A DNA stretch of 64,000 bases from Brevibacterium sp. 239c (lineage in GTDB: Bacteria > Actinomycetota > Actinomycetes > Actinomycetales > Brevibacteriaceae): the NCBI RefSeq assembly GCF_900169365.1, contig NZ_FXZH01000002.1, positions 1-64,000 on the forward strand, given 5' to 3'. A model generated the notes under the pieces. That model was not told the origin of the DNA. It worked only from the letters and a program-made list of their open reading frames with translations, and ran no database searches. The stretch's first letter is position 1. Every line of letters starts with the position of its first letter. This document shows positions 52,847 through 61,893 of the stretch, one piece after another. Made by a program: the position numbers and the translations under genes.

Positions 52847-53520
52847 TGTGTGCTGCTTTCGGTTGTGATGGGGTGTCCGGGTGTTTTGCGGCCATACGTA
52901 TGAGGTGCCGTGTGGCCGTGCAGTGCTGCGAAACCCTCGGGGGTGCACAGACCTTCGATGAACGCGCTCGCCTGAGCCAGGACATTGTCGGCGGGCATGA
53001 CCCGAGCGGCGATCCGCAATCCGGCGAGCACGCTGTGGATGAGTTCCGCGTGAACCTTCGCATCGAGCTCGGAGTGGATGTGACCCTCGACCTGGCCGCG
53101 TTCTAAGACGAGCCGATACGAATCCAGCCAGGCCTGACGATCAGGATCGAGGATGGTGCACACCGCGTCGACCTCGCGGCCGAGTTCAGCCGCGGTATTG
53201 GCCGACAGGCATCCGATCCGCTGGTCGTCCTCGCACTGTTCGGCCAGCTCCCCACCGAGACGGTCCATGATGAGCGTCGGGGCCGGTGCTGTTCCTGTGC
53301 GCAGTTCCTCCCGGGCCGGTATTCCCGTGGCAGTGTAGTCGCGCAGGGCCCGCAGGAAGAGGGCGTCGAGGCTGTCGAAGGTGTTGTAGAAGCTTGAGCG
53401 GCCGATGTTCGCACGCTCGCAGACCATGCCGACGTCGGTGCCTGTGTATCCGTGCTCGCTGAAGACGGCAATGGCGGCCCTGATCACCGTCTGCTCGTCG
53501 AAGGCCCTCTTCCTGCCCAT
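52843..53520 (-). CDS. TetR-family repressor of the MFS gene
   Basis: A 225-aa regulator with the HTH near residues 26-46 (TDVGMVCERANIGRSSFYNT) and a helical ligand domain containing two Cys. It is coupled to the MFS gene. A perfect palindrome 20 bp before its start codon is the likely operator, which implies autorepression. Confidence 0.88.
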   Translation of the reverse strand: MGRKRAFDEQTVIRAAIAVFSEHGYTGTDVGMVCERANIGRSSFYNTFDSLDALFLRALRDYTATGIPAREELRTGTAPAPTLIMDRLGGELAEQCEDDQRIGCLSANTAAELGREVDAVCTILDPDRQAWLDSYRLVLERGQVEGHIHSELDAKVHAELIHSVLAGLRIAARVMPADNVLAQASAFIEGLCTPEGFAALHGHTAPHTYGRKTPGHPITTESSTQ

Positions 53521-53539
53521 GGTGCGAGCCTAAAGTATT

Positions 53540-53557
53540 TTGGACATCTCTGTCCAA
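53540..53557 (-). promoter_or_regulatory. Palindromic operator of the TetR-MFS operon
   Basis: TTGGACA-TCTC-TGTCCAA is a perfect 18-bp palindrome. On the minus strand a TTATTG / 17 bp / TACTTT promoter spans it, so binding would block transcription of tetR-mfs. Confidence 0.72.
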
Positions 53558-53697
53558 TAAACTGTCGTGGGCACCCTCTCGGCTGTTCTGACCTCGTCGG
53601 AGGCCAACAACAGGTGTACCGTGACGGCAAGGGTCTCTGACACTATCGCGGGTGAGACGCCCGCGAAGAGCTATCCGCGACGAGGAAGGGAACATGC

Positions 53698-53907
53698 ATG
53701 AGCACAGTGAGCAGGCAACGCAGGAAGCAGCTTCGCGATGATGATGCGAACTGGAAGTTCGGAATCTTCTACTTCTGTCCCCAGGATCCTTCATTCCTGA
53801 TCCCGAAGCGTGTCGGCATCGGATGGTCGCTCAACTTCGGCAGCCCGTGGTCGCTGCTGTTCGTCATCGTCGTCATCGCCGTCTTGGTGTGGGGCGTCTT
53901 CTTCTGA
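53698..53907 (+). CDS. DUF5808-type small membrane protein
   Basis: A 69-aa protein. NWKFGIFYFCPQDPSFLIPK and GIGWSLNFGSPWS match the DUF5808 signature, followed by one C-terminal membrane helix. GGAAGGG precedes ATG 53698; an ATG four bases earlier is out of frame. The function is unknown. Confidence 0.8.
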   Translation: MSTVSRQRRKQLRDDDANWKFGIFYFCPQDPSFLIPKRVGIGWSLNFGSPWSLLFVIVVIAVLVWGVFF

Positions 53908-53997
53908 GGACGAGTTCAAGCACCGAGGGCCACACTCAGACACCGAGGTTGTCAGTCAGACAGGGTCCAGGTCTGTTCTGTCGGAGGCACCCACGCA

Positions 53998-54354
53998 CTA
54001 CTTCCTGCGAGACGAGAGCACACAGAACTCATTGCCTTCCGGGTCGGCCAGGACAACCCAGGGTTCGTCCGCAGTCTGGCCCACGTCAGCTCGGCGGGCG
54101 CCGAGAGCGAGCAGTCGATCAACTTCGGCAGCCTGATCTTCGGGTCGGAAATCGAGGTGAAGGCGATTCTTCACTGTCTTGGTCGCCAGGTCGGCTCCGA
54201 AAAGAAGGCCGGGGAGAGTGTGTGCCTCGGCTCTGATCTCCACTTCGTCCTCGTCCTCATCGACGACGCTCCACCCGAGGGCCTCCGCCCACCAGTGGCC
54301 GAGCATGTGCGGATCGTGGGCATCGACGACGAGCTGTTCCCATTCCAGTCCCAT
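53998..54354 (-). CDS. VOC-superfamily protein, second copy
   Basis: A 118-aa VOC domain: LVVDAHDPHMLGHWWAEALG at the start and WVVLADPEGNEFCVL at the end, the glyoxalase-like subgroup often seen in actinobacteria. It is not closely similar to the VOC protein at 51.2 kb. Its role is unknown. Confidence 0.85.
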   Translation of the reverse strand: MGLEWEQLVVDAHDPHMLGHWWAEALGWSVVDEDEDEVEIRAEAHTLPGLLFGADLATKTVKNRLHLDFRPEDQAAEVDRLLALGARRADVGQTADEPWVVLADPEGNEFCVLSSRRK

Positions 54355-54404
54355 GTCAACAGATTAATGCGTCCGCATGTGACTGTGAATGGCATTGTGC
54401 CGAT

Positions 54405-54968
54405 TCAGGCGCCGACATCCTGCAGGTGATGCCTGAGCTCATGAAACCCATAGCGAGTCAATGAGGTCACGGTGAACTCGCGTCCATCGGAGCGGTAGCC
54501 GGTGCGATCCCACTGGTCATCGGTGATCTGGACCAGATCAGCCGCATAGGCCAGCGCTGCCGCTCTCAGGTCGATGGCCACCTCGGTGGGATTCTGATGT
54601 CGATAATCGGACTCGATGGCCACGGCGTCGCCGTCGAAGTTCGGCAGGGTCGGGGCCGATTGGGAGACGATCAGCTGCGTGCGTTCGCGGAACAGGTCGA
54701 GGATATCGCGCACATGGGCCGCGTACTCGAGGTCCGACCAGCGATCCGGACGGACACGAATATCGGCATTCGGCCTGGTCAGCACCTGATCCCAGGTGTC
54801 AGCGGAAGCCGAGACATAACCCGGGACCATGCTGACATCCACATCGCCGGTGAACCCGCATTCGGCGCACCCGGTCTCCAACACGTCAGCCCAATCGCGT
54901 GTGTCCGGTTCGATGTTCTGTTGCGCATCGGGCAAAGTGCCCTGTGCATGTGGTTCGGTCTCGCTCAT
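54405..54968 (-). CDS. DinB/MDMPI-like protein
   Basis: A 187-aa helical protein. HVRDILDLFRERT and the C-terminal RYGFHELRHHLQDV supply the His residues of a DinB-type metal site. An N-terminal ETGCAECGFTGDVDV segment has a CxxC pair. DinB-like proteins use mycothiol or bacillithiol in actinobacteria. ATG 54968 has a GAGGGG site; the longer frame is not domain-like. Confidence 0.8.
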   Translation of the reverse strand: MSETEPHAQGTLPDAQQNIEPDTRDWADVLETGCAECGFTGDVDVSMVPGYVSASADTWDQVLTRPNADIRVRPDRWSDLEYAAHVRDILDLFRERTQLIVSQSAPTLPNFDGDAVAIESDYRHQNPTEVAIDLRAAALAYAADLVQITDDQWDRTGYRSDGREFTVTSLTRYGFHELRHHLQDVGA

Positions 54969-55038
54969 GTCATGCCCCTCTTCCGTTGCCGTCTCGCCCG
55001 CTCGCGTTGCCGCTGCCGCCAACGAGACTGCTTTTCGA

Positions 55039-55404
55039 CTACTTCTTGTCCAGAACCTTCTTCAGGACCGTCGCGTCGCTGATGTCGTCGCGCTTCGACG
55101 CGGTGAGGAGGGTGAGTTTGCCCTTCTTCGCATAGTCCTTCAGCGCCCTGAGAGCCTCGGCATGGTCATCGTCCTTGAGCTCTTCTCGGTAGCGTCGGGA
55201 GAATTCCTCGAACTTATCGGGATCGTGGGAGTACCACTTGCGCAGATCGCTGGAGGGCGCGAGGTCCTTGAGCCAGTCATCGAGATCGGCCTTGTCCTTG
55301 CTGATCCCGCGCGGCCAGATGCGGTCGACGAGAATTCGAGTGCCATCGCTGTTGACCGGATCATCGTAGATCCGACGAACCTGAACCTGATGTGTCTCTG
55401 CCAT
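55039..55404 (-). CDS. DUF488-family protein
   Basis: A 121-aa protein with the family sequence ILVDRIWPRGISKDKADLDD, then WYSHDPDKFEEFSRRY, and the closing LTLLTASKRDD. Members are small soluble proteins of unsettled function. It lies 70 bp before the DinB gene in the same direction. Confidence 0.88.
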   Translation of the reverse strand: MAETHQVQVRRIYDDPVNSDGTRILVDRIWPRGISKDKADLDDWLKDLAPSSDLRKWYSHDPDKFEEFSRRYREELKDDDHAEALRALKDYAKKGKLTLLTASKRDDISDATVLKKVLDKK

Positions 55405-55561
55405 GATCGTCCTCCTCAGTCTCTGGTGCTGGTGTCCATCGTGCTGATTTCAGTCTAGGACGGAAGAAGGGGGACGCAAGGCAGAAGCGAACAACTCATT
55501 CGATGGGCCCCTCGAGCGTAGACTCAAAGTTTGAAAACCAGAGTGCTGAAGCGAGGTGGCG

Positions 55562-56317
55562 ATGACGGAGATTCCGAAGATCAACCGGCTTTTCCCCGAC
55601 CAGGTGACGGATGTGAGCCTGTCCGAGGCCCTGGCATTTCCCCGAGAGGTCGACCAGTGGGTGCGGGCAGTATTCGTGTCCTCGGTCGATGGGGCGGCGA
55701 CCATCGCCGGTCACGCCGGCGGCCTGGGCAATGACATCGACACTCAGCTCTTTGCCTTCAACCGGGCATCGGCAGATGTCATCCTCGTCGGCGCTGGCAC
55801 TGCCAGGACCGAGAACTACGGTCCTGCCGAGGATGATCGGCAATGGCGGCATCTGCGGGTGGGCCGCAGCCCCACAGCCCCCATCGCGGTGGTCTCCCGC
55901 AGCCTGGACCTCGATTTCTCGGCCCCGCTGTTCACCAAGGCTCCCGAATCCGCCCCCACGATTCTCATTACCTGTGCTGATGCTCCCGAGCCGGCCAGAG
56001 CCCAAGCTGCTGAGGTCGCCGAGGTGATCGTGGCCGGTCAATCGTCTGTGGACCTGGGCGCGGCGATCGCCGAACTCCGGTCGTGTGGATTCGCCCGGAT
56101 CATGTGCGAGGGCGGGCCGCAGCTGTTCACCGACCTGGTGGAGGCCGGAGGTGTCGATGAGCTGTGTCTTACCCGAAGCCCGACCCTGGTCGCCGGAACT
56201 GAGACGAACATCCTGCGCGGCGCCCAGTTCGACCCACCGGTCGAGCTCGAGCTGACGACCCTCTTCGGCACCGACGACGGATTTCTCTATCTGCTCTACC
56301 GACCGGCCGGGTCATAG
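55562..56317 (+). CDS. RibD C-terminal-type reductase
   Basis: A 251-aa protein with AVFVSSVDGAATIAGHAGGL, DVILVGAGTARTENYGP and IMCEGGPQLFTDLVEAG, the landmarks of pyrimidine reductases of the RibD-C fold. Unlike housekeeping RibD it has no deaminase domain, and no riboflavin genes are nearby. ATG 55562 follows a GAGG site; GTG 55556 is an alternative. TAGACT near 55518 is a possible -10. Confidence 0.83.
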   Translation: MTEIPKINRLFPDQVTDVSLSEALAFPREVDQWVRAVFVSSVDGAATIAGHAGGLGNDIDTQLFAFNRASADVILVGAGTARTENYGPAEDDRQWRHLRVGRSPTAPIAVVSRSLDLDFSAPLFTKAPESAPTILITCADAPEPARAQAAEVAEVIVAGQSSVDLGAAIAELRSCGFARIMCEGGPQLFTDLVEAGGVDELCLTRSPTLVAGTETNILRGAQFDPPVELELTTLFGTDDGFLYLLYRPAGS

Positions 56318-56347
56318 GGGCCTGGAACGTCACAGGCCCGTCGAACC

Positions 56348-56998
56348 CTAGTTCAGGTTCACTCTCTTCCGCGCGCTGGTGCTGAGGTTGCTCAGCACCA
56401 CGGTGCGAACCTGCCGGTCGATGTACTGGCTGAGACTGACCTGCGTCTGCTGGAAATACCAGTGTTTGAGTGCCCACATATGGGCCAAGGCCATGAGGTC
56501 GTGTCCGAGCGTGCCGGCGTCGACCTCGTACAGGTCACCCTTGTCCACAGCCTCACCAACGACATCGATGAGCGGCTGCAGAGTGGCCAGCTCCTGAGAC
56601 TGGATGGACGCCAACCCGTCGCGTGAGAGAGACCTGGAAGTCTGATAGGTCAGAACGACGGCCTGACGATGCTCATCGACGACCTGACAGAACTCGGTGA
56701 ACGCCGCAATGATCCGATGGACCGGATCTTCACTCGCCTCGATGGCTGCCGGCACGCGCACACGGAAGCCCTCGAGAACTCGGGTGATCGCGGCCAGCAA
56801 GATCTGCTCTCGGTCCGAGAAGTATTTGTACAGCAGCCCGACGCTGACGCCGGCAGATTTGGCGATCGCCTGCATCGACACGGCATGTGAGCCCTTCGTC
56901 TGCATGAGACTCACAGCCGCCTCGACGATCTGCTTCTCACGGTATTCCGCGCGAGCACCGCGGACTACGGCGTTGACGTCTTGAGTCTCACTTGTCAT
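56348..56998 (-). CDS. TetR-family regulator of the cyclohexanecarboxylate-type operon
   Basis: A 216-aa TetR protein with HTH HAVSMQAIAKSAGVSVGLLY and a long ligand domain (DEHRQAVVLTYQTSRSLSRD) of the type that senses acyl-CoAs. It overlaps the CoA-ligase gene by 11 bp as the last operon gene. It probably represses the operon through the palindrome at 61682-61698, but that pairing is inference. Confidence 0.85.
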   Translation of the reverse strand: MTSETQDVNAVVRGARAEYREKQIVEAAVSLMQTKGSHAVSMQAIAKSAGVSVGLLYKYFSDREQILLAAITRVLEGFRVRVPAAIEASEDPVHRIIAAFTEFCQVVDEHRQAVVLTYQTSRSLSRDGLASIQSQELATLQPLIDVVGEAVDKGDLYEVDAGTLGHDLMALAHMWALKHWYFQQTQVSLSQYIDRQVRTVVLSNLSTSARKRVNLN

Positions 56999-58685
56999 GC
57001 CTGCTGACCACTTCCTCGCGGAGCTTGAACTTCTGAATCTTACCGCTCGGGGTCCGTGGGAACTCATCCAGGATCTGCAGCACCTCGGGCCAGTAGTGTT
57101 TGGTCACGCCCTTGGCGGCGAAGAATTCGCGCAGGTCATCCATGGTGAATGTGTGGCCATCTTTGAGGGTGACCACGGCGCACGCGATCTCCTGCAATCG
57201 GGGGTGGGGCACCGCTACGATCGCCACTTGGGAGATGGCGGGATGCTCGTACATGACGTTCTCCACATAGGCGACGGGAATGTTCTCCCCACCTCGGATG
57301 ATGATGTCCTTGGACCGTCCGCCGATCTTGATGAAGCCGTCTTCGTCCATCTCCGCGATATCGCCGGTGTCCAGCCAGTCACCGTCGAAGGCCTCCTCGG
57401 TGAGGTTCGGTTCGCTGAGATACCCGACGAACAGAAACGGGCCCTTGACCTGGACCTTTCCTTCCGTTCCGGCGGAGACCGGTTCGCGGAGGGGATCGAC
57501 GATTCGCACCTGCATATCCCCAAGCGCCCGACCGTCCGTGCTTGTGACCTTCTCATCAGAGTCGCCGGGGGCGGTCATGGTGACCAGTCCGCATTCGGTC
57601 TGACCCCAACCGCCGAAGACGTTGAGTTCCGGGAGCACTTCTTTGGCCTCCTGGACCATGACGCGTGGAATCGGAGCGCCCATGCAGCAGAAGTGTCTGA
57701 GACTCGACAGATCGCGGTCCGTCGTCGTGGCAGCGTCGATGAGATCGTGCAGGAACGGAGTGGCGCCGGAGGTGTGTTCAATGCCGAACTCTTCGATGAG
57801 CTTTGCGAACTCCTCACCGTTCCAGACATCCTGGAACACGCCGGTTCCGCCGATGAGCAGCGGCAGGCAGACCCCATACATGTACCCGGTGAGGTGTCCG
57901 AAGGTCGACGCCATGTGGACGACGGAACCCGTCTTGAGTCCCAGGTGGTCCGGCCAGGGAAGGGCGGCCGAGAGCACCGAATTATGGGTGTGCATGACCC
58001 CCTTGGGATCACCGGTCGTTCCTGAGGTGAAGAGGATCAGACCGACATCGTTGGGGCCGGGTCTCCGCGCGTTCCAGTCGATGCTGGCGCCCACTGACTC
58101 TGAACTCGGCGTACGCTCTGAACCCGCCGTGCTCCGTCCATCACGTTCGAGGAAGTCCGACCATCGTTCGAGTCCCTCGCGGGAGGTGAACGGATCTTCG
58201 CCGGGTGCATCGAGGACGATCGTATGGCGCAGGTCAGGCAGATCGTTCTTGAGGCGGTCGACCATGTCCGGGTAGTCGAACTTCCGGAACCGGTTGGGGA
58301 CGAAGAGGACTGCGACGCCGGACTTCTTCGCCATGTACCCGATCTCACGATCGCGGTAGATGGGGATGAGGCCGTTCGTAACCGCCCCCGCTTTCAGTGC
58401 GCCGAGGTGGATGACCAGCCATTCGTACCAATTGGGCAGATGGATCCCCACCACCTCGCCGGGCTGCACACCGAGGTCGATCAGCGCCCTCGCACACGCC
58501 TCGGCGTCGGCTGAGAGCTGACGATATGTGTGGGTTCCATAGGGATCCCGAGAGACGACCGAATCGGGAATCTCGGACGTCCAGTGGTCCAGATGATCGA
58601 GCAGCGTCTTGTTCTTCCAGGCGCCGGTCGAGGTGTGTTTCTCAATGAGGGAATCAGTGAGGATCGTGTCGAATCGGGTAGGCAT
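56988..58685 (-). CDS. aliA: Acyl-CoA synthetase, AliA-like (cyclohexanecarboxylate-CoA ligase)
   Basis: A 565-aa AMP-forming ligase. The P-loop ILFTSGTTGDPKGVMHTHNS, GWGQTECGL, DWLDTGDIAEMDEDGF and the C-terminal catalytic Lys in PRTPSGKIQKFKLR are all present. In context with BadH-, BadI- and AliB-like genes it most likely activates cyclohexanecarboxylate or a related alicyclic acid to its CoA ester. Straight-chain or aromatic acids remain possible. Confidence 0.83.
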   Translation of the reverse strand: MPTRFDTILTDSLIEKHTSTGAWKNKTLLDHLDHWTSEIPDSVVSRDPYGTHTYRQLSADAEACARALIDLGVQPGEVVGIHLPNWYEWLVIHLGALKAGAVTNGLIPIYRDREIGYMAKKSGVAVLFVPNRFRKFDYPDMVDRLKNDLPDLRHTIVLDAPGEDPFTSREGLERWSDFLERDGRSTAGSERTPSSESVGASIDWNARRPGPNDVGLILFTSGTTGDPKGVMHTHNSVLSAALPWPDHLGLKTGSVVHMASTFGHLTGYMYGVCLPLLIGGTGVFQDVWNGEEFAKLIEEFGIEHTSGATPFLHDLIDAATTTDRDLSSLRHFCCMGAPIPRVMVQEAKEVLPELNVFGGWGQTECGLVTMTAPGDSDEKVTSTDGRALGDMQVRIVDPLREPVSAGTEGKVQVKGPFLFVGYLSEPNLTEEAFDGDWLDTGDIAEMDEDGFIKIGGRSKDIIIRGGENIPVAYVENVMYEHPAISQVAIVAVPHPRLQEIACAVVTLKDGHTFTMDDLREFFAAKGVTKHYWPEVLQILDEFPRTPSGKIQKFKLREEVVSRHDK

Positions 58686-58754
58686 GTCAGGGCTCCTTTG
58701 CTCTGGTTTGGTGCCGGTGGCGGGAGATCGTTGTGGTGACTCGGTGGGTAGGGC

Positions 58755-59501
58755 TCAGGCCATGGTGAGCCCGCCGGAGACGGAGAGAGTCTGACCTGTG
58801 ACGTAGGTGGATTCGGGGCGGGCGAAGAAGGCAACGGCATTGGCCAGGTCATCGGGCTGAGCAAGGCGACGCATCGGGATGGCCTTCTCCAGAGCGGTCC
58901 GCAGCTTCGGATTGTCCTCGGAGATCTCAGCGAACAAGGGGGTGTCGGCCGGACCTGGGCACACGCAGTTGGAGGTGATGTTGTGTCGTGCGACTTCGCG
59001 GGCGAAGGTCTTGGAGAAGGAGATGATGCCGCCCTTGGCCGCAGAATAGACGGCTTCACCGCTCGAGCCCACGCGTCCGGCGTCGGAGCCGATGCTGATC
59101 ACGGCCCCTGATTCGGCGGCGATCATGTGGGCTGCGGCCGACTGCGTGCAGTTGAGGGTGCCGATCAGATTGATCGCGATGACGCGGTCCCATGTCTCGG
59201 CCGTCGACTCCATGAAGGGTTCGACCTTGTCCCAGCCGGCATTGTTGACGAGCACGTCGATGCGGCCGAAGGTCTCGATCACTTGGGTGGTCATGGCATC
59301 GACTTTCGCCCGATCGGTGACATCGACGGCGAGGCCGATGGAGTTGTTGCCCAGCGCCGAGGCGGTTTCCTGTGATTTCGCAGCGTCGAGGTCGGCGACG
59401 ACGATGGTGGCACCGTCTGCCGCCAAGCGGGTGGCGATCCCTTTGCCGATCCCGGAGGCGGCGCCGGTGACGATGATGATGCGAGAGTCCAGTTCAGACA
59501 T
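58755..59501 (-). CDS. badH: SDR dehydrogenase, BadH-like (2-hydroxycyclohexanecarboxyl-CoA dehydrogenase)
   Basis: A 248-aa short-chain dehydrogenase. TGAASGIGKGIA binds NAD, NNAG is intact, and the catalytic set is Ser in VISIGSDAGRVGSSGE with YSAAK. GWDKVEPFMESTAETWDRVI and CVCPGPADTPL are characteristic of BadH rather than FabG. It would oxidise 2-hydroxycyclohexanecarboxyl-CoA to the 2-keto form. AAGGGA precedes the ATG. Confidence 0.82.
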   Translation of the reverse strand: MSELDSRIIIVTGAASGIGKGIATRLAADGATIVVADLDAAKSQETASALGNNSIGLAVDVTDRAKVDAMTTQVIETFGRIDVLVNNAGWDKVEPFMESTAETWDRVIAINLIGTLNCTQSAAAHMIAAESGAVISIGSDAGRVGSSGEAVYSAAKGGIISFSKTFAREVARHNITSNCVCPGPADTPLFAEISEDNPKLRTALEKAIPMRRLAQPDDLANAVAFFARPESTYVTGQTLSVSGGLTMA

Positions 59502-59579
59502 GATATGTGGTCCCTTCGGATGGTGTCGTTGTCAGATATGTCGGATATGTGTGGCCGGGGTTCGGAGGACGGAGGTGGC

Positions 59580-60725
59580 TCAGGGGGCGAAGGCACGTCC
59601 GGCTGATTCTCGGGCGATGACGAGCTTCATGATCTGTGCTGTTCCGTCCCCGATCTGCATGCCGAGCACATCGCGGAGGCGCTTCTCCACGTCGCGGTTC
59701 TGCATGTAGCCGTTCTGGCCGTGCAGGAGGAGGCATTGATGGATGGCATGGTAGGACTCGAGCGGGGCCCACCATTTGCACATGGCTGCCTGTGAGGTGT
59801 GGGGCAGGCCTTCGTCGCCGAGCCACAGGGTGTTCAGACACAGGAGCCTGGCGGCTGCCATCTTCGTCTCCGCCTCGGCCAGGGGGAATGAGACGCCTTG
59901 GAACGTCGACAGCGGCTGGTCGAAGGCCTCCCTGCCCTTCACGTAGTCCCATGCGTCTTCGATAGCCCTCAACGCGCTGCCGGTGCATTGCAGTCCGATG
60001 AGGGCGCGGGAGAAGTCGAATCCCTGCATGACCTGGGAGAACGCTGCTCCCTCCGCGCCGAGGAGGTGATCGGCAGGGATCCTGACATCGGTGAAGTCGA
60101 CGGAGCCGCGGGCCACCGCCGACTGCCCCATGTCGGTGATCGCTGTGCGGGTCACCCCGGGGGCGTCAAGGTCGACGAGGAAGGCAGAGATGCCCTTTCC
60201 CCTCTTCGCATTCGGATCGGTCCTCGCGAAGATGACCGTGGCCGCCGAGGTCAGTGCCAGGGACATCGACTTCGTGCCGTTGATGATCCAATCGTCACCG
60301 TCGTGCGTGGCGGTGGTCTGCGGATTCCCGGCGTCCGATCCGGCGTCCGGCTCCGAGAGCCCGATAGCCACTGTCTCCGTACCTGAAGTGATGAGACGGC
60401 AATAGTGCTCGGCCACCTCGGCGCTGGCATTGCGGGCAATGACCTGGCCCATCAATGAGCCCACCACCTGCAGGTACGCGACGTTGAGGTCTCCCCGGGC
60501 AATCGCCTCGGTGACCAGCCCCGCGGTCACCTTCGTCTGGCCCTGCCCTCCTAACTGGACTGAGAGCTCAGGTGCGATGAGTCCGGCACGACCCATTTCC
60601 TGGGTGATCTCAGCCCCGATCTGCCCAGCGGCTTCCCGGTCACGTGCCTCGGAGATGAGGCGCTCCTCGAAGGTCGCTGCGGTGTCGAGCAGTGATTGAG
60701 CCTCTGGGGTGATTGCGAAGTCCAC
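59580..60725 (-). CDS. aliB: Acyl-CoA dehydrogenase, AliB-like (cyclohexanecarboxyl-CoA dehydrogenase)
   Basis: A 381-aa FAD enzyme of the acyl-CoA dehydrogenase fold. AIGLSEPDAGSDAG is the acyl-CoA dehydrogenase signature, and the C-terminal flavin/substrate segment YHAIHQCLLLHGQNGYMQNR follows. GTG 60725 is chosen because GAGGATCACA gives a proper ribosome site; TTG 60737 also opens the frame. It would desaturate cyclohexanecarboxyl-CoA. No electron-transfer flavoprotein gene lies nearby. Confidence 0.8.
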   Translation of the reverse strand: MDFAITPEAQSLLDTAATFEERLISEARDREAAGQIGAEITQEMGRAGLIAPELSVQLGGQGQTKVTAGLVTEAIARGDLNVAYLQVVGSLMGQVIARNASAEVAEHYCRLITSGTETVAIGLSEPDAGSDAGNPQTTATHDGDDWIINGTKSMSLALTSAATVIFARTDPNAKRGKGISAFLVDLDAPGVTRTAITDMGQSAVARGSVDFTDVRIPADHLLGAEGAAFSQVMQGFDFSRALIGLQCTGSALRAIEDAWDYVKGREAFDQPLSTFQGVSFPLAEAETKMAAARLLCLNTLWLGDEGLPHTSQAAMCKWWAPLESYHAIHQCLLLHGQNGYMQNRDVEKRLRDVLGMQIGDGTAQIMKLVIARESAGRAFAP

Positions 60726-60788
60726 TGTGATCCTCAAATTCTGGTGGGATGGTCGTTGTGTGAGCTGGTCCCGGGGATTGGGTACGGC

Positions 60789-61616
60789 TCAGTAGGCGTT
60801 GTCGAAGCCGCTGAAGTCCGGGTCGCGTTTCTCGGCGAAAGCGGCCGCGCCCTCATGCGACTCTGGTGAGTGTGCGTAGAGGTCCAGGGCGCTCATGGCC
60901 AGGTTGGTGAAACCGGTCTGCATCTCACTGTCGGCGTTGAATGACTGCTTGAGGAAGCGCAGCGCAGTGGGCGCCTTGAGTCCCAGGGCTCGGGCACGGT
61001 CCTTGGCCCGTGGCATGAGGTCTTGGGCCTCGACGACCTCATTGGCCAGCCCCCAGCTCTCGGCCTTCTGGGCGTCGATGAGTTCGCAGAAGTACCACAT
61101 CTCGCGGGCTCGCTTCTCACCCACGACCCTGGCGAGGAAGGCCGTTCCGTATCCGGCGTCGAAGGACCCGACTTTCGGCCCGGCCTGTCCGAAGCGAGCA
61201 TGTGCGGCAGCGATCGTGATGTCGCAGAGTGTGTTCAGCACATTGCCTCCGCCGATGGCGACACCGTTGACGGCGGCGATGATGGGCTTCGGCACAGAGC
61301 GCATGGTCTTGTGGAGTTCGGAGATACGGAACATGCCGTACCGGCTGGGACCGTAGTCTCCGGTCTTCGCCTTCTGCTTGACGTCGCCGCCGGCGCAGAA
61401 TGCCTTCTCTCCCGAACCGGTGAGGATGATCGAGCGGACCTGGTTGTCTCCCCAGGCCTGTGTCAGTGCCTCGATGAGTTCGTCGACGGTCTGGGAACGG
61501 AAGGAGTTGAACGAGTCGGGACGATTGATGGTGATGACCGCGAAGGATTCTTCGACCTCATAGAGGATGTCCTCGAAGTCCTGTGTGGTAGCAGCGGGTT
61601 CGTGTGTCTCTGTCAT
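60789..61616 (-). CDS. badI: Crotonase-family, BadI-like 2-ketocyclohexanecarboxyl-CoA hydrolase
   Basis: A 275-aa crotonase-fold enzyme. VITINRPDSFNSF, the oxyanion-hole stretch KAFCAGGDVKQKA, and especially GGGNVLNTLCDITIAAAHAR, GPKVGSFDAGYGTAFLARVV match BadI, which opens the ring of 2-ketocyclohexanecarboxyl-CoA to pimelyl-CoA; the related MenB is the alternative. ATG 61616 has GAGGAGG five bases before it. It is the first gene of the operon. Confidence 0.82.
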   Translation of the reverse strand: MTETHEPAATTQDFEDILYEVEESFAVITINRPDSFNSFRSQTVDELIEALTQAWGDNQVRSIILTGSGEKAFCAGGDVKQKAKTGDYGPSRYGMFRISELHKTMRSVPKPIIAAVNGVAIGGGNVLNTLCDITIAAAHARFGQAGPKVGSFDAGYGTAFLARVVGEKRAREMWYFCELIDAQKAESWGLANEVVEAQDLMPRAKDRARALGLKAPTALRFLKQSFNADSEMQTGFTNLAMSALDLYAHSPESHEGAAAFAEKRDPDFSGFDNAY

Positions 61617-61674
61617 CTTTGCCTCCTCAAGCTGATGTCCTACGGGGGGCGGCAGCCTGTCCCGCAAGAAAATG

Positions 61675-61698
61675 AATCTAAGTTCACTCCAAGTGAAC
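61675..61698 (-). promoter_or_regulatory. -10 box and palindromic operator of the badI operon
   Basis: GTTCACT-CCA-AGTGAAC (61682-61698) is a perfect palindrome immediately upstream of minus-strand TAGATT (61680-61675), a likely -10. Binding there by the operon's TetR protein would cover the promoter. A TTGACC at 61720-61715 is too far away to serve as its -35. Confidence 0.65.
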
Positions 61699-61758
61699 AC
61701 TAGTTCAGTACTGAGGTCAATACCCTTGAGTCGGTGAAGTGGGAGTGGTGAATCCTCA

Positions 61759-61813
61759 TTTCTACTGCGGGTTCGCGGCAGCACCCGTTTCTACTGTGGG
61801 TTCGCGGGAGCAC
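61759..61813. repeat. 26-bp direct repeat, period 29 bp
   Basis: TTTCTACTG-C/T-GGGTTCGCGG-C/G-AGCAC occurs at 61759-61784 and 61788-61813 with 24 of 26 bases identical. It lies in the gap between the badI operon and the membrane-protein gene. Its role is unknown. Confidence 0.75.
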
Positions 61814-61893
61814 TCGGTGCGGAGTGCGAGAATGTGATGGTAGAACCGATCCTCGTAATCCCGTGGTATCCGTGCACAATCGAGAGGGCAGTG

